Part shown: positions 7,740 through 16,256 of the stretch, one piece after another
Layout of the letters: the number at the start of each line of letters is the position of its first letter
Numbering within the stretch: position 1 is the stretch's first letter
Origin: Rothia similimucilaginosa
GTDB lineage: Bacteria; Actinomycetota; Actinomycetes; Actinomycetales; Micrococcaceae
Direction of reading: 5' to 3'
Assembly: GCF_029850875.1 (NCBI RefSeq)
Contig: NZ_JAOVAM010000005.1
Span: forward strand, 62,001-126,000
DNA: 64,000 bases
Program-made: the position numbers and the translations under genes
The notes under the pieces: model-generated
Database searches by the model: none
The model's input: the letters and a program-made list of their open reading frames with translations, nothing else
What the model was told of the DNA's origin: nothing

Positions 7740-9167
7740 TTATTCAGCGATTGCGCGAGCCGGGGTGTCAGCCGCCGAAGGCTTACCCACATATGCGCCG
7801 CGGTACTTAGCAGCCGGGTGGCTGTCAGCAACCTTGGTGTGGCCCTTACCGAAGATGTTCTCACGCAGGGTGTTGCCCTCGTACTCGGTACGGTAGCGGC
7901 CGCGCTTCTGCAGCTCGGGAACAACGTACTCGATGAAGTCCTCGAAGGAGCCCGGGGAGACGTGGTATGCCAGGTTGATGCCGTCCAGTCCGCCCTCGTC
8001 GATCCAGCGCTCCAGCTCGTCAGCAACCTGAACCGGGTCACCAACAATGACCTCGCCCATGCCACCGATGGTGGTGTGCTCAGCGATGTCCTTACGGGTC
8101 CACTTCTTATCCTTCGCCTGCAGGGTGAAGGGGGTCAGGAAGGACTGAATCGACTCGGTCTGCACGTAGTTCAGGATCTCGTCCTCGTCGAACTGGGACA
8201 GGTCAACACCGGACCAGCCGCCGATAATGGCCTGTGCAGATTCGAGGTTCACGTACTTCTTGTACTCCTCGTACTTTGCCTTTGCCTTCTCTTCGGTCTC
8301 ATCCACGATGACCGAGAGCATTGCGAGGATCTTCACGTCGTCGCGGCTACGGCCCTGCTCCTCGGCAGCGGCACGAATACGGTCGGTCACAACGCGGGTC
8401 AGGTCCGGGCGCAGGGCGCTAATGAACACAGCCTCAGCGTGCTTACCGGAGAACTTCTGGCCGCGGCTGGATGCGCCAGCCTGGAAGATCACGGGGGTGC
8501 GCTGCGGGCTCGGCTCGGTCAGGGAGATGCCGGGCACGGAGAAGTACTTGCCCTTGTGGCCAATCGGGTGGACCTTGGAGGGGTCAGCGTAGATGCCGCG
8601 CTCGCGGTCCTTGACGACTGCGCCGTCTTCCCAGGAGCCTTCCCACAGCTTGTAGCAGACGTCCAGGAACTCGTCAGCAATTTCGTAGCGCTCGTCGTGC
8701 GGGATCTGGGTGGGCAGACCCTGGTTCTCAGCAGCCGAAGGCAGGTAAGAAGTCACCACGTTGAAGCCGACGCGACCCTCAGTGAGGTGGTCGAGGGAGG
8801 CGTAGCGGCGAGCCAGGGTGTAGGGCTGCTCGAAAGTAGCGGCAGCAGTCACGCCGAAGCCGAGGTGCTCGGTCACTGCAGCCATTGCAGAAATCTGGGT
8901 TGCGGGGTCATTCACAGGAACCTGAGCGGCACCCTCAATGGCGGGAGCGGCAGAGTTCTTGTACACGTCGTAGATGCCGACAACGTCAGCGATGAACACG
9001 GCGTCAAACAGGCCGCGCTCAAGGGTCTTAGCCAGGTCAGTCCAGTACTTGATGGTGTTGTACTCGGTTGCGCGGGAGCGCGGGTGACGCCAGAGGTCGA
9101 AGCTCTGGTGCCCAATGCAGGTCATCTCGAATGCGTTAACTACGATGCGCTTCTTCTGCTCAGCCAT
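7740..9167 (-). CDS. LLM-class FMN-dependent monooxygenase of the NtaA/SnaA/DszA type, likely sulfur-scavenging
   Basis: A 475-residue luciferase-like flavin monooxygenase. It shows the NtaA/SnaA/DszA-type features: VNAFEMTCIGHQSFDLWRHP at the start, LAKTLERGLFDAVFIADV, the FEQPYTLARRYASLDHLTEGR block, GFNVVTSYLPSAAENQGL, and FQAGASSRGQKFSGKHAEAVFI. Such enzymes use reduced FMN and oxygen to cleave C-S or C-N bonds in sulfonates, sulfones, dibenzothiophene sulfone or nitrilotriacetate. ATG 9167 is used because GAAAGGA lies six bases before it and homology starts there. A SAM-IV riboswitch precedes it and a sulfonate-type ABC transporter is transcribed divergently, which points to a sulfur compound as substrate. 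The specific substrate is not known. No flavin reductase gene lies next to it. Confidence 0.88.
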   Translation of the reverse strand: MAEQKKRIVVNAFEMTCIGHQSFDLWRHPRSRATEYNTIKYWTDLAKTLERGLFDAVFIADVVGIYDVYKNSAAPAIEGAAQVPVNDPATQISAMAAVTEHLGFGVTAAATFEQPYTLARRYASLDHLTEGRVGFNVVTSYLPSAAENQGLPTQIPHDERYEIADEFLDVCYKLWEGSWEDGAVVKDRERGIYADPSKVHPIGHKGKYFSVPGISLTEPSPQRTPVIFQAGASSRGQKFSGKHAEAVFISALRPDLTRVVTDRIRAAAEEQGRSRDDVKILAMLSVIVDETEEKAKAKYEEYKKYVNLESAQAIIGGWSGVDLSQFDEDEILNYVQTESIQSFLTPFTLQAKDKKWTRKDIAEHTTIGGMGEVIVGDPVQVADELERWIDEGGLDGINLAYHVSPGSFEDFIEYVVPELQKRGRYRTEYEGNTLRENIFGKGHTKVADSHPAAKYRGAYVGKPSAADTPARAIAE

Positions 9168-9310
9168 CGATTTTCCTTTCGCGAATGATCGGGGACGATC
9201 GGGTTTGTACCCTGCACCCCGCGCGCCGCCTCCTGATGCCTTCTGCGTTCGGTGGTGGCCTTCGTGCAGGTGGCGCGTTCGCGCCGTACTTGCCTCTTTT
9301 CGTTGAGGCC

Positions 9311-9390
9311 AGATCATCATCTGGGGCACCCCGCTACGGGAGAGGGTTGCCGCCCGGCTAGCCAGAGCTTAGCGCCGGGACTCATAATCT
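9311..9390 (-). promoter_or_regulatory. SAM-IV riboswitch before the flavin monooxygenase gene
   Basis: Read on the minus strand this segment shows the SAM-IV layout. P1 pairs AGATTAT (9384-9390) with ATGATCT (9311-9317), followed by ATGAGT, a P2 stem CCCGGC/GCCGGG, the GGCAACCCTC core, and the P3/P4-type GCGGGGTGCCCC before the closing strand. It matches the mycobacterial SAM-IV example as I remember it at nearly all core positions. The gene start is 143 bases downstream, and no clear terminator with a U-tract lies between, so the expression platform is not obvious. Confidence 0.88.
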
Positions 9391-9430
9391 CGTGGTTTGA
9401 GTGTACGGGGCGCACAGGAGGGAGAGCACG

Positions 9431-9480
9431 TTTGTGACGAAAAAATATTTTTGTGACGCGCAACCGAAATATTTCGTGAC
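9431..9480. promoter_or_regulatory. Three GTGAC repeats in the divergent promoter region
   Basis: TTTGTGACG occurs at 9431-9439 and 9450-9458, and TTTCGTGAC at 9472-9480, with start-to-start spacing of about 19 and 22 bases. They are in an AT-rich patch between the two riboswitches and are candidate binding sites for a sulfur-pathway regulator. A GAAATATTTC palindrome (9466-9475) overlaps the third. Confidence 0.4.
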
Positions 9481-9567
9481 AAATGCGAAATATACAGTCA
9501 TAGAAATTCATACGCGCCCACTGGATTGATTGAGGCACGCCATAGCCCATAGGGTTGGAGGAGCAAA

Positions 9568-9658
9568 CCATCCAGAGCGACTGAGAGACCTGGCTCCACG
9601 ACGTCGCAGCAACCGGCACAGATTTTTTCGCCCCCGGTGCTAACGCCAGGACCGATGG
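9568..9658 (+). promoter_or_regulatory. SAM-I (S-box) riboswitch before the sulfonate-type ABC operon
   Basis: P1 strands are CCATC (9568-9572) and GATGG (9654-9658). Between them are the S-box blocks CCAGAGCGACTGAGAGACC, TGGCTC, CGCAGCAACC and GGTGCTAACGCC. The Shine-Dalgarno GGAAG (9657-9661) overlaps the 3' strand of P1, and the ATG follows at 9666. SAM-stabilised P1 would therefore hide the ribosome site: translational repression when SAM is plentiful. Confidence 0.92.
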
Positions 9659-9665
9659 AAGTGAC

Positions 9666-10502
9666 ATGACACTCAACAGTGCAGTACTTGACGTACCCAC
9701 CAGTGAAAACACCGGCCACCACGCCGTATCCACCGCCGCCGTCCCCCTGAGCTTTGAAAACGTCGGACAATCTTTCCCCGTGCCCGGCGGAACCCACGAA
9801 GTTCTTCGCGGAGTCTCCTTCACGGTAGCCCCCGGCGAGATTATCTCCGTCATCGGCTCCTCCGGATGCGGCAAATCCACCCTCTTGCGTGCAGCAGCAG
9901 GTCTGAACCGCATCACCGCAGGTACCGTGCGTATCGGCGAGAAGGCAGTGACCGGCCTCGATCCCCGCGTCGCTATCGGCTTTCAGGAACCGCGCCTACT
10001 CCCCTGGCGCACCGTAGCCGACAACGTGGCGCTCGGACTGCCGCAGGGCACCAAAAAATCTGAAGGCACAGCATCGGTAGCATGTCTGCTCGACCTGGTC
10101 GGCCTGGGCGAATACGCGACCCACCGTCCCAAGGAAATTTCAGGCGGTATGGCTCAGCGTGTGTCCCTGGCGCGAGCGCTCGCACGTAACCCCGGCGTGC
10201 TGCTGCTCGACGAGCCCTTCGGTGCTCTGGACGCGCTAACCCGCATCAACATGCAGGATTTGCTGTTGAACGTGCACCGTCAAGACCCGACCACGATTCT
10301 GCTGGTCACCCACGATGTGGAAGAGGCGCTGTACCTCTCTGACCGGGTCATCATCCTCGGTAAGGACACCCCGGAGGCACCCGCCACCATCCAGCGCATT
10401 GTGACCGTTGAACGCTCTCACCCGCGTGACCGCGCCGATGCAGAGATCACAGCACTGCGTAGCGAACTGCTGGCTGAGCTCGGCGTGGAAGATAACGCCT
10501 AA
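9666..10502 (+). CDS. ABC transporter ATP-binding protein, SsuB/TauB type
   Basis: A 278-residue ATPase subunit of a sulfonate/taurine-type importer. Motifs: Walker A GSSGCGKST (about residue 63), Q-loop IGFQEPRLLPW (the form usual in SsuB/TauB/NitD proteins), signature SGGMAQRVSLARAL, Walker B LLLDEPFGALDA and switch VTHDVEEALYLSD. It starts immediately behind the SAM-I riboswitch and is followed by the binding protein and permease, making a complete importer. Energises uptake of an organosulfur compound across the cytoplasmic membrane; the substrate is inferred from the riboswitch and the divergent monooxygenase. SsuB versus TauB cannot be decided from sequence alone. Confidence 0.9.
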   Translation: MTLNSAVLDVPTSENTGHHAVSTAAVPLSFENVGQSFPVPGGTHEVLRGVSFTVAPGEIISVIGSSGCGKSTLLRAAAGLNRITAGTVRIGEKAVTGLDPRVAIGFQEPRLLPWRTVADNVALGLPQGTKKSEGTASVACLLDLVGLGEYATHRPKEISGGMAQRVSLARALARNPGVLLLDEPFGALDALTRINMQDLLLNVHRQDPTTILLVTHDVEEALYLSDRVIILGKDTPEAPATIQRIVTVERSHPRDRADAEITALRSELLAELGVEDNA

Positions 10503-10567
10503 AAGCCGCCACGAAATACATTTCCCGCACATCACACCATCATCTTCAGAAGCGAAAAGATTTCATC

Positions 10568-11632
10568 ATGACTTACTCCCCGTCTCGCCGTACCGCCCTC
10601 AAGTCCCTTGCCGCAGCCACCGCTTTTGCTACTCTGCTCAGCGCCTGCGCCGGTGAAGGTTCCGGTTCCGCTAACGCCTCCGGTGTTGCCGGTGGTGGCA
10701 GCCAGAACACCGTGACCATTGACTACGCCACCTACAACCCGCTGTCCCTGATTATCCGCAAGAAAGGTTGGCTTGAGACCGCCCTCGCTGCCGAGGGCAA
10801 GAAGGTTGAGTGGGTCAAGTCGGCTGGTTCGAACAAGGCGAATGAGGCTCTGCGTAGCGGCAATATTGATGTCGGCTCGACCGCTGGTTCGGCGGCGCTG
10901 CTGGCACGCGCTAATGGCTCCCCCATTAAGGTCATTAGCCTCTACTCGCAGCCGGAGTGGTCGGCACTGGTAACCCGCAAGGATTCGGGCATCACCAAGG
11001 TTGCGGATCTGAAGGGTAAGACCGTTGCTGTGACCAAGGGTACCGACCCGTACTTCCTACTGCTGCAGGCGCTCAAGCAAGAGGGTATTTCCGCTTCGGA
11101 TTTGACCATTCAGAACCTGCAGCACGCCGACGGCCGTACCGCCCTGGATAACGGTCAGGTCAACGCGTGGAGCGGCCTGGACCCGATCATGGCTGCCGCC
11201 GAGGTGGAAAGCGGCGACGTGCTCTTCTACCGCAACCTAAACTTCAACACCTACGGCTTCCTGAACGCGGCCGAGAAGTTCATTCAGTCCAACCCGACCG
11301 CCGCACAGACTATCGTGGACGTGTACGAGTACGCTCGCGCCTGGGCTAAGAAGAACCCCGAAGAGGCAGTGAAGATTGTCGAGGAGGAGTCCGGCATTAA
11401 GCACGAGACCGCCCAGGTCGTCATGGAGCGTACCCACCTGGATATTGACCCGGTTCCGGGCGCTAAGCAGGTTGAGGTTCTGAAGGGTGTCGGCCCGATT
11501 TTGGTCGAGTCCGGCGACGTTCCTTCCCAATCCGACGTGGACAAGGCGCTGAACAGCATTGTGGACGACCAGTTCGCAAAGAAGGCTGACAACGCAGCCG
11601 TCGAGAAGATCGCGAAGGTGGTTGAGAAGTAA
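10568..11632 (+). CDS. Sulfonate-type ABC transporter substrate-binding lipoprotein (SsuA/TauA-like)
   Basis: A 354-residue binding protein. The signal peptide carries a twin-arginine (SPSRRTALKSLAAATAFATL) and a lipobox LLSAC, so it is a lipoprotein, possibly exported by Tat. The mature part has the SsuA/NMT1-like fold signatures: TIDYATYNPLSLIIRKKGWLE, a segment with SNKANEALRSGNIDVGSTAGSAAL, and DLKGKTVAVTKGTDPYFLLLQAL. It lies 65 bp after the ATPase gene, and its stop overlaps the permease start (TAATG). It captures the substrate outside the cell and delivers it to the permease. The sequence suggests aliphatic sulfonates or related sulfur compounds, but binding residues were not resolved. 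Confidence 0.9.
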   Translation: MTYSPSRRTALKSLAAATAFATLLSACAGEGSGSANASGVAGGGSQNTVTIDYATYNPLSLIIRKKGWLETALAAEGKKVEWVKSAGSNKANEALRSGNIDVGSTAGSAALLARANGSPIKVISLYSQPEWSALVTRKDSGITKVADLKGKTVAVTKGTDPYFLLLQALKQEGISASDLTIQNLQHADGRTALDNGQVNAWSGLDPIMAAAEVESGDVLFYRNLNFNTYGFLNAAEKFIQSNPTAAQTIVDVYEYARAWAKKNPEEAVKIVEEESGIKHETAQVVMERTHLDIDPVPGAKQVEVLKGVGPILVESGDVPSQSDVDKALNSIVDDQFAKKADNAAVEKIAKVVEK

Positions 11633-12474
11633 TGACCGCCGCAACGATTACCGCCGCCTCCAGCGCTCGCGCTGAGCGTGCCGAGAAGCGCGTCTCATCC
11701 GTGAAGCTACCGTCGAACCCGTTCGCCGGTAAGCAGTACCTGGGTCTGATTCTTCCCCTGGCACTGATTGCCCTCTGGTACATCCTGAGCACGAACGGCG
11801 TGTTCACCCAGGTCCAATTGCCGTCCCCCGACCGTGTGGTCAGCGCCGGTATTGAGCTAGCGCAGCGCGGCGAGTTGGGTCGCCACGTGGCGATTTCTAC
11901 TCAGCGTGTACTGATTGGTTTCGGTATTGGTGCCGTGCTTGGCCTGGTGCTGGGTGCGCTGATTGGCTTGTCCGCGCCGGTGCGTCTGATTGCCGCGCCG
12001 ACTATCGGTGCGTTGCGTGCCGTGCCGTCCCTGGCGTGGGTTCCATTGCTTCTGCTGTGGATCGGTATCGGCGAGAATTCCAAGGTGACCCTGGTTGCTA
12101 TTGGTGCGTTCTTCCCGGTGTACACCACAGTTTCTGCTGCCCTGGCGCACGTTGACCCGAAGCTTGTGGAGGCGGCACGCGCCTTCGGACTGAAGGGTCT
12201 GCGCCTGTTCACCACGGTTCAGCTTCCCGCGGTTCTGCCGTCGGTGGTTTCGGGTCTGCGTCTGGCGCTAGCTCAGGCGTGGCTGTTCCTAGTCGCCGCT
12301 GAGCTGCTGGGTGCATCTATGGGTCTGGGTTATCTGCTGACCGACTCGCAGAACAATGGCCGTACCGACCGCCTGCTGCTGGCTATTGTGGCGCTGGCGG
12401 TGCTCGGTAAGATTACCGACGCGCTGGTGGGCGTATTCGAGCGCTGGGTGAAGGCGAAGTACCCCAGCAACTAG
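11632..12474 (+). CDS. ABC transporter permease, SsuC/TauC type
   Basis: A 280-residue permease with about six membrane spans. It carries the cytoplasmic EAA-type loop EAARAFGLKGLRLFTTVQLPAVLP followed by SGLRLALAQAWLFLVAAELLG, characteristic of SsuC/TauC/NitB subunits. The start ATG overlaps the binding-protein stop (TAATG), so it is translationally coupled. The N-terminal ~35 residues are charged and cytoplasmic. A terminator at 12625 closes the operon, so the transporter is a three-gene unit under the SAM-I riboswitch. Confidence 0.9.
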   Translation: MTAATITAASSARAERAEKRVSSVKLPSNPFAGKQYLGLILPLALIALWYILSTNGVFTQVQLPSPDRVVSAGIELAQRGELGRHVAISTQRVLIGFGIGAVLGLVLGALIGLSAPVRLIAAPTIGALRAVPSLAWVPLLLLWIGIGENSKVTLVAIGAFFPVYTTVSAALAHVDPKLVEAARAFGLKGLRLFTTVQLPAVLPSVVSGLRLALAQAWLFLVAAELLGASMGLGYLLTDSQNNGRTDRLLLAIVALAVLGKITDALVGVFERWVKAKYPSN

Positions 12475-12624
12475 AACCACAGCTAGACACAATACTCAGC
12501 ACGCTCTGAGTTTTAGGAGAGATGTCCGCTGCGTGGTTGCTCCCCCGAAGATGAGCTAATCATCGCTACGTGCCGGAGAAAGAAGTCGGCGGGGAAACCT
12601 GTCGTCTACTGAATGATGATGAAT

Positions 12625-12661
12625 CCCGCACCGCGCCCCACAGCAGTGAGCGCGGTGCGGG
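12625..12661 (+). terminator. Terminator of the sulfonate-type ABC operon
   Basis: Perfect 12-bp GC-rich arms 12625-12636 and 12650-12661 followed by GTCTTTAAAT. The 150 bases between the permease stop and this hairpin hold no open frame that I can support. Confidence 0.8.
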
Positions 12662-12764
12662 GTCTTTAAATATGTCGTTATATTACGAACTGGTGCTCAC
12701 CATACCGAATATGACGGTCCCCTTTGCGTCCGCCCCCTCGGGCGCGCTTTACTAAGAAGGCAAA

Positions 12765-12893
12765 CCATCCAGAGCGACCGAGAGACCTGGCTCAACGACG
12801 TCGCAGCAACCCCCTCGTCAACGCACACACAGACCCCACGGTCGCACAGACAACGGCACGGCGAGCAAGGGTGCTAATGCCAGCAACCGATGG
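12765..12893 (+). promoter_or_regulatory. SAM-I (S-box) riboswitch before acetyl-CoA synthetase
   Basis: The first 50 bases are almost identical to the riboswitch at 9568: CCATC, CCAGAGCGACCGAGAGACC, TGGCTC and CGCAGCAACC. A longer variable arm follows, then GGTGCTAATGCC and the P1 closing strand GATGG (12889-12893). The Shine-Dalgarno GGGAGA overlaps or abuts P1, and the ATG is at 12901, so translation is probably blocked when SAM is bound. Confidence 0.92.
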
Positions 12894-12900
12894 GAGAATA

Positions 12901-15024
12901 ATGGGACTGCCCACCCCCTACTCGTTCACCGACCCGCTGAACCCCACCCCGAATCCCGCCCTCGAATCTGACGAGGCACGCGTCGCGTTCTGGGAGAAGC
13001 AGGCACAGCGCCTCACCTGGGCTGAGCCCTGGCACACCGCGCACCGCTTCGAGAAGCCGAAGTCCCTCGGCTTCGATAAGGACGGCATCGAACAGTTCAG
13101 CATCCCCGAAATTAAGTGGTTCGAGGGCGGTAAGCTCAACGTCGCCTACAACTGCGTAGACCGCCACGTGGAGGCGGGCCGCGGCGACAAGGTAGCCCTC
13201 TACTTTGAAGGTGAACCCGGCGACCGTGAGGCCATCACCTACGCCGAGCTACAGCGTCGTATTGCGAAGGCAGCGAATGGTCTGCTGTCTTTGGGCGTGC
13301 GTAAGGGTGACCGCGTGGTCATCTACCTGCCCGTCATTCCCGAAACCATTATTTTCACGCTCGCCTGCGCACGTATTGGCGCGATTCACTCCCTCGTTTT
13401 TGGTGGTTTTTCCGCCGAGGCGCTGAAGTTCCGTGTGGAAGACACCGGCGCGAAGGTTCTCATCACCACCGACGGCCAGAACCGTCGCGGCAAGGTCGTT
13501 CCCGTGAAGGTGAACGCTGATGAGGCATGCTCGGGTGAGAACAACATTGAGCACGTTATCGTGGTGGACCGCACCAGCGCCTCCAACCCGGTTGCACACG
13601 CGGCTGTGCCGTGGACTGAGGGCCGCGACGTCTGGTACCACGACCTGGTGGACGATCAGCCAGACACTCACGCCTACAAACTACATGATGCTGAGGATCC
13701 GCTGTTCATCATTTACACCTCCGGCACAACCGGTAAGCCCAAGGGCCTGGTGCACACGATGGGCGGCTATCTGGTGCAGACCGCATACACTCACGCGCTG
13801 CTGTACGATTTGCTGCCGGATTACGTGGACGAGAACGGCGTATTGCGCCCCGACGAGCTGTCCGCGGTCAATGACGCACAGAAGGTTGAGTCCACCGTTC
13901 ACTGGTGCACCGCCGACCTCGCATGGGTGACCGCCCACACCTACGAAATTTACGGTCCGCTGGTGAACGGTGTCTCCGAGGTAATTTACGAGGGTACCCC
14001 GAACACCCCGCACTTCGGCCGCCACTTTGAGGTCATTGAACGCTACGGCGTGACCAACTACTACACCGCCCCGACCCTGATTCGTTCGCTCATGGGCGCG
14101 TTCCCGAATGGCCCGGAGCCCGGCAAGTACGACTTCTCGACCGTGCGTTTGCTCGGTTCGGTGGGCGAATCCATCAACCCGGAGGCGTGGCGTTGGTTGC
14201 GTCAGCACGTGGGCGGCGGCACCGCGGCGTTCATTGACACCTGGTGGCAGTCAGAGACCGGTTCGACCGTGTGCTCGCCGCGTCCGCACGACCCGGCATT
14301 CGCGCCCGAGGGCACCTACCCGGAGGACACCCCGCGCTGCACTCCCCTGCCCGGTTGCGCTACCCGCGCCGTTCCCGGCGTGTCCACCCGTGTGGTGGAT
14401 GAGCACGGCGACCCGGTCGAACCGGGCAAGCAGGGCTTTATTGTGGTCGATAAGATTGGCCCGTCCATGGCTCGTACCGTGTGGCAGAACCCGCAGCGTT
14501 ACCTGGAATCCTACTGGCGTCACTACGGCGAGCACGGCTGGTTTCTGGCCGGCGACGGCGCGAAGGAAGACGAAGAGGGTAACGTGTACATCCTCGGCCG
14601 TATTGATGACGTGATCAACATTTCAGGTCACCGTCTGTCCACGATTGAGATTGAGTCGGCTCTGGTGACTCACCCGGCTGTGGTTGAGGCTGGTGTCTGC
14701 CCCGTGGAAGATGAACTGACCGGTCACCAGGCGGTCGCCTACGTAACGCTCACCGATGAGGGTAAGGCCCTGACTGAGGATGAGCTGAAGGGTGCGCTGA
14801 CTGATCATGTGCGTGAGCACATTGGCCCGATTGCTAAGCCAAAGGATGTTGTGGCGGTTGCTGATATCCCGAAGACTCGTTCGGGTAAGATTACTCGCCG
14901 TCTACTCGGTGAGCTATACCAGGGTCGTTCTTTGGGCGATGTTTCTTCGCTGCAGAATGAGGAGGCGCTGGGCCACATTGCGCAGGTTTTGGTGGATACT
15001 GGCCGCGTAAGCGAGGCTGTCTAA
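12901..15024 (+). CDS. acs: Acetyl-CoA synthetase (AMP-forming)
   Basis: A 707-residue ANL-superfamily ligase that activates acetate with ATP and CoA to acetyl-CoA. Motifs: A3 YTSGTTGKPKGLVHTMGGYL (about residue 270), VHWCTADLAWVTAHTYEIYGPL, DTWWQSETGS, the hinge LGRIDDVINISGHRLSTIEIE, and the C-terminal PKTRSGKITRRLL with the lysine that is commonly acetylated. ATG 12901 is preferred over upstream starts because it lies just after GGGAGA and because the region before it is a SAM-I riboswitch. Monocistronic, with a strong terminator behind. SAM control of this enzyme is unusual. Possible reasons are supply of acetyl-CoA for O-acetylhomoserine/O-acetylserine or use of acetate from C2-sulfonate breakdown; both are inferences. 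Confidence 0.94.
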   Translation: MGLPTPYSFTDPLNPTPNPALESDEARVAFWEKQAQRLTWAEPWHTAHRFEKPKSLGFDKDGIEQFSIPEIKWFEGGKLNVAYNCVDRHVEAGRGDKVALYFEGEPGDREAITYAELQRRIAKAANGLLSLGVRKGDRVVIYLPVIPETIIFTLACARIGAIHSLVFGGFSAEALKFRVEDTGAKVLITTDGQNRRGKVVPVKVNADEACSGENNIEHVIVVDRTSASNPVAHAAVPWTEGRDVWYHDLVDDQPDTHAYKLHDAEDPLFIIYTSGTTGKPKGLVHTMGGYLVQTAYTHALLYDLLPDYVDENGVLRPDELSAVNDAQKVESTVHWCTADLAWVTAHTYEIYGPLVNGVSEVIYEGTPNTPHFGRHFEVIERYGVTNYYTAPTLIRSLMGAFPNGPEPGKYDFSTVRLLGSVGESINPEAWRWLRQHVGGGTAAFIDTWWQSETGSTVCSPRPHDPAFAPEGTYPEDTPRCTPLPGCATRAVPGVSTRVVDEHGDPVEPGKQGFIVVDKIGPSMARTVWQNPQRYLESYWRHYGEHGWFLAGDGAKEDEEGNVYILGRIDDVINISGHRLSTIEIESALVTHPAVVEAGVCPVEDELTGHQAVAYVTLTDEGKALTEDELKGALTDHVREHIGPIAKPKDVVAVADIPKTRSGKITRRLLGELYQGRSLGDVSSLQNEEALGHIAQVLVDTGRVSEAV

Positions 15025-15058
15025 GCTCCCCTGCTGAGCTGAAAAGTTGCATAGAGTA

Positions 15059-15098
15059 AAGGCGCGGATACCGAATAATGATTCGGTATCCGCGCCTT
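15059..15098. terminator. Bidirectional terminator between acs and metalloprotease 1
   Basis: Perfect 18-bp arms 15059-15076 and 15081-15098 with an AATG loop, followed by TGCTATTTTA. It separates convergent genes. Confidence 0.85.
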
Positions 15099-15167
15099 GC
15101 TATTTTACTGAGCTGACGAGGCTCTTTATCAGCAGTGTGCAGACCGGTTAGATTCCGATCAGTCAGC

Positions 15168-16256
15168 CTACTTAATCAGGCCCAGCGAACGAGCGTGTTC
15201 AGCGGTAATGCCGCTCGGTTCAATGTGCTCGGGGCCCTTGCCCTTCTCCGGGTTTTCGGTCGCCTGGAAGCGGAGCACCTTCATATCGTTTGCCGCGCCC
15301 AGGTTGGTAATCATGCCGTCACCGTTGAGGTCCACGGACACCGGCTCGGTGTCGATCTTACCGTTGCTGTTAAAGTCAATCGGCTGGTTGGCGGGCTTAC
15401 CCTTGTACAGGAATCCAGCCGCGCGGGGACCAAAGCCGCGTGCCTCGTACAGCTTCGCCTCGTTGAGCATGCGATACTCTGCGGTGGAGTAGCCGAAGTA
15501 GCGGCTACCGTCAGCCATGGGCACGCCGGTGAGGGTGTACTGGTAGTTCATGACGCTATAGTAGTTGGGCTTGTAGTTGATTTCGTCCCAGCCGCCGTGG
15601 CTCAGGGCGAGGTTGTGGCCGAGCTCGTGCACAAACACTGCCACGCGGATGTCGCTGCTTGCCTTGCCCCAGAAGTGCGGGCCGACGGTGACCATGAGGT
15701 TGCGACCACCGAAGTTAGCGATCCCGGAGGAGGTGCCGTTATCGTAGTAGTCACCCCAGATGACGTAGTGGAAGGTGCCTTCGCGGGCGGGGTTGAACTT
15801 ACCTTCGGTTGCCTTGATGCGGTGGAGAGCCTTGAACTCGCTGTCGAGTTCCTGGTAGATGATTTCGTTGCCGCCGCCGAGGTTGTATTTGGCGCTGCGG
15901 GCACTACCGGCGTCCAGGTGAATGTTCACGCCGGTGGTGCCATTGGGGTTGCGCACAGGTAGGTCGGCATAAATCTTGGTGATGCGGTCCAGTTCGTCTT
16001 CGCTGGGTAGCAGGCCAGCCATGTAGTCCATCTCAACGAAGATGTCCTTGTGGTTGGGGTCTGCGCCCATTGCGGGGAAGTCGACGTCGATTTTGCCGTC
16101 TCCGTCGGCGTCGTAGCCCTTCATTTCCCAGGTGTTGGGGATGCCGTCGCCGTCAATATCGGGGCTGTAGGCGTTTGCTGCGGGGGCTGCAATAGTACCC
16201 AAGCAGAGCACTGAGAGAGAGGCGAGCGTGATGCGTGCGCTCTTCATAAATGCCAT
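15168..16256 (-). CDS. Secreted zinc metalloprotease of the metzincin type, paralogue 1
   Basis: A 362-residue exported protein. A Sec signal peptide ends at PAANA (about residue 29). Right after it come Asp-rich calcium-type repeats DIDGDGIPNTWE and DADGDGKIDVD. The catalytic motif HELGHNLALSH is near residue 210; its three His and Glu are present, but the usual metzincin Gly is Ala. The Met-turn is YSVMNY. A second Ca-type segment DFNSNGKIDTEPVSVDLNGDG lies near residue 305. The protein has no cell-wall anchor and is likely released. It is paralogous to the gene at 17459, and a Tat-type secreted protein is encoded between them on the other strand. The substrate is unknown. Confidence 0.82.
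   Translation of the reverse strand: MAFMKSARITLASLSVLCLGTIAAPAANAYSPDIDGDGIPNTWEMKGYDADGDGKIDVDFPAMGADPNHKDIFVEMDYMAGLLPSEDELDRITKIYADLPVRNPNGTTGVNIHLDAGSARSAKYNLGGGNEIIYQELDSEFKALHRIKATEGKFNPAREGTFHYVIWGDYYDNGTSSGIANFGGRNLMVTVGPHFWGKASSDIRVAVFVHELGHNLALSHGGWDEINYKPNYYSVMNYQYTLTGVPMADGSRYFGYSTAEYRMLNEAKLYEARGFGPRAAGFLYKGKPANQPIDFNSNGKIDTEPVSVDLNGDGMITNLGAANDMKVLRFQATENPEKGKGPEHIEPSGITAEHARSLGLIK

Noticed and set aside
7818-9188. A 456-codon plus-strand frame opposite the flavin monooxygenase
   Set aside because: Shadow of a strongly biased gene; no motif, no ribosome site, and it would run across the monooxygenase start.
15135-15962. A 275-codon plus-strand frame opposite metalloprotease 1
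   Set aside because: Antisense shadow; the minus strand carries a signal peptide, calcium repeats and zinc motif.
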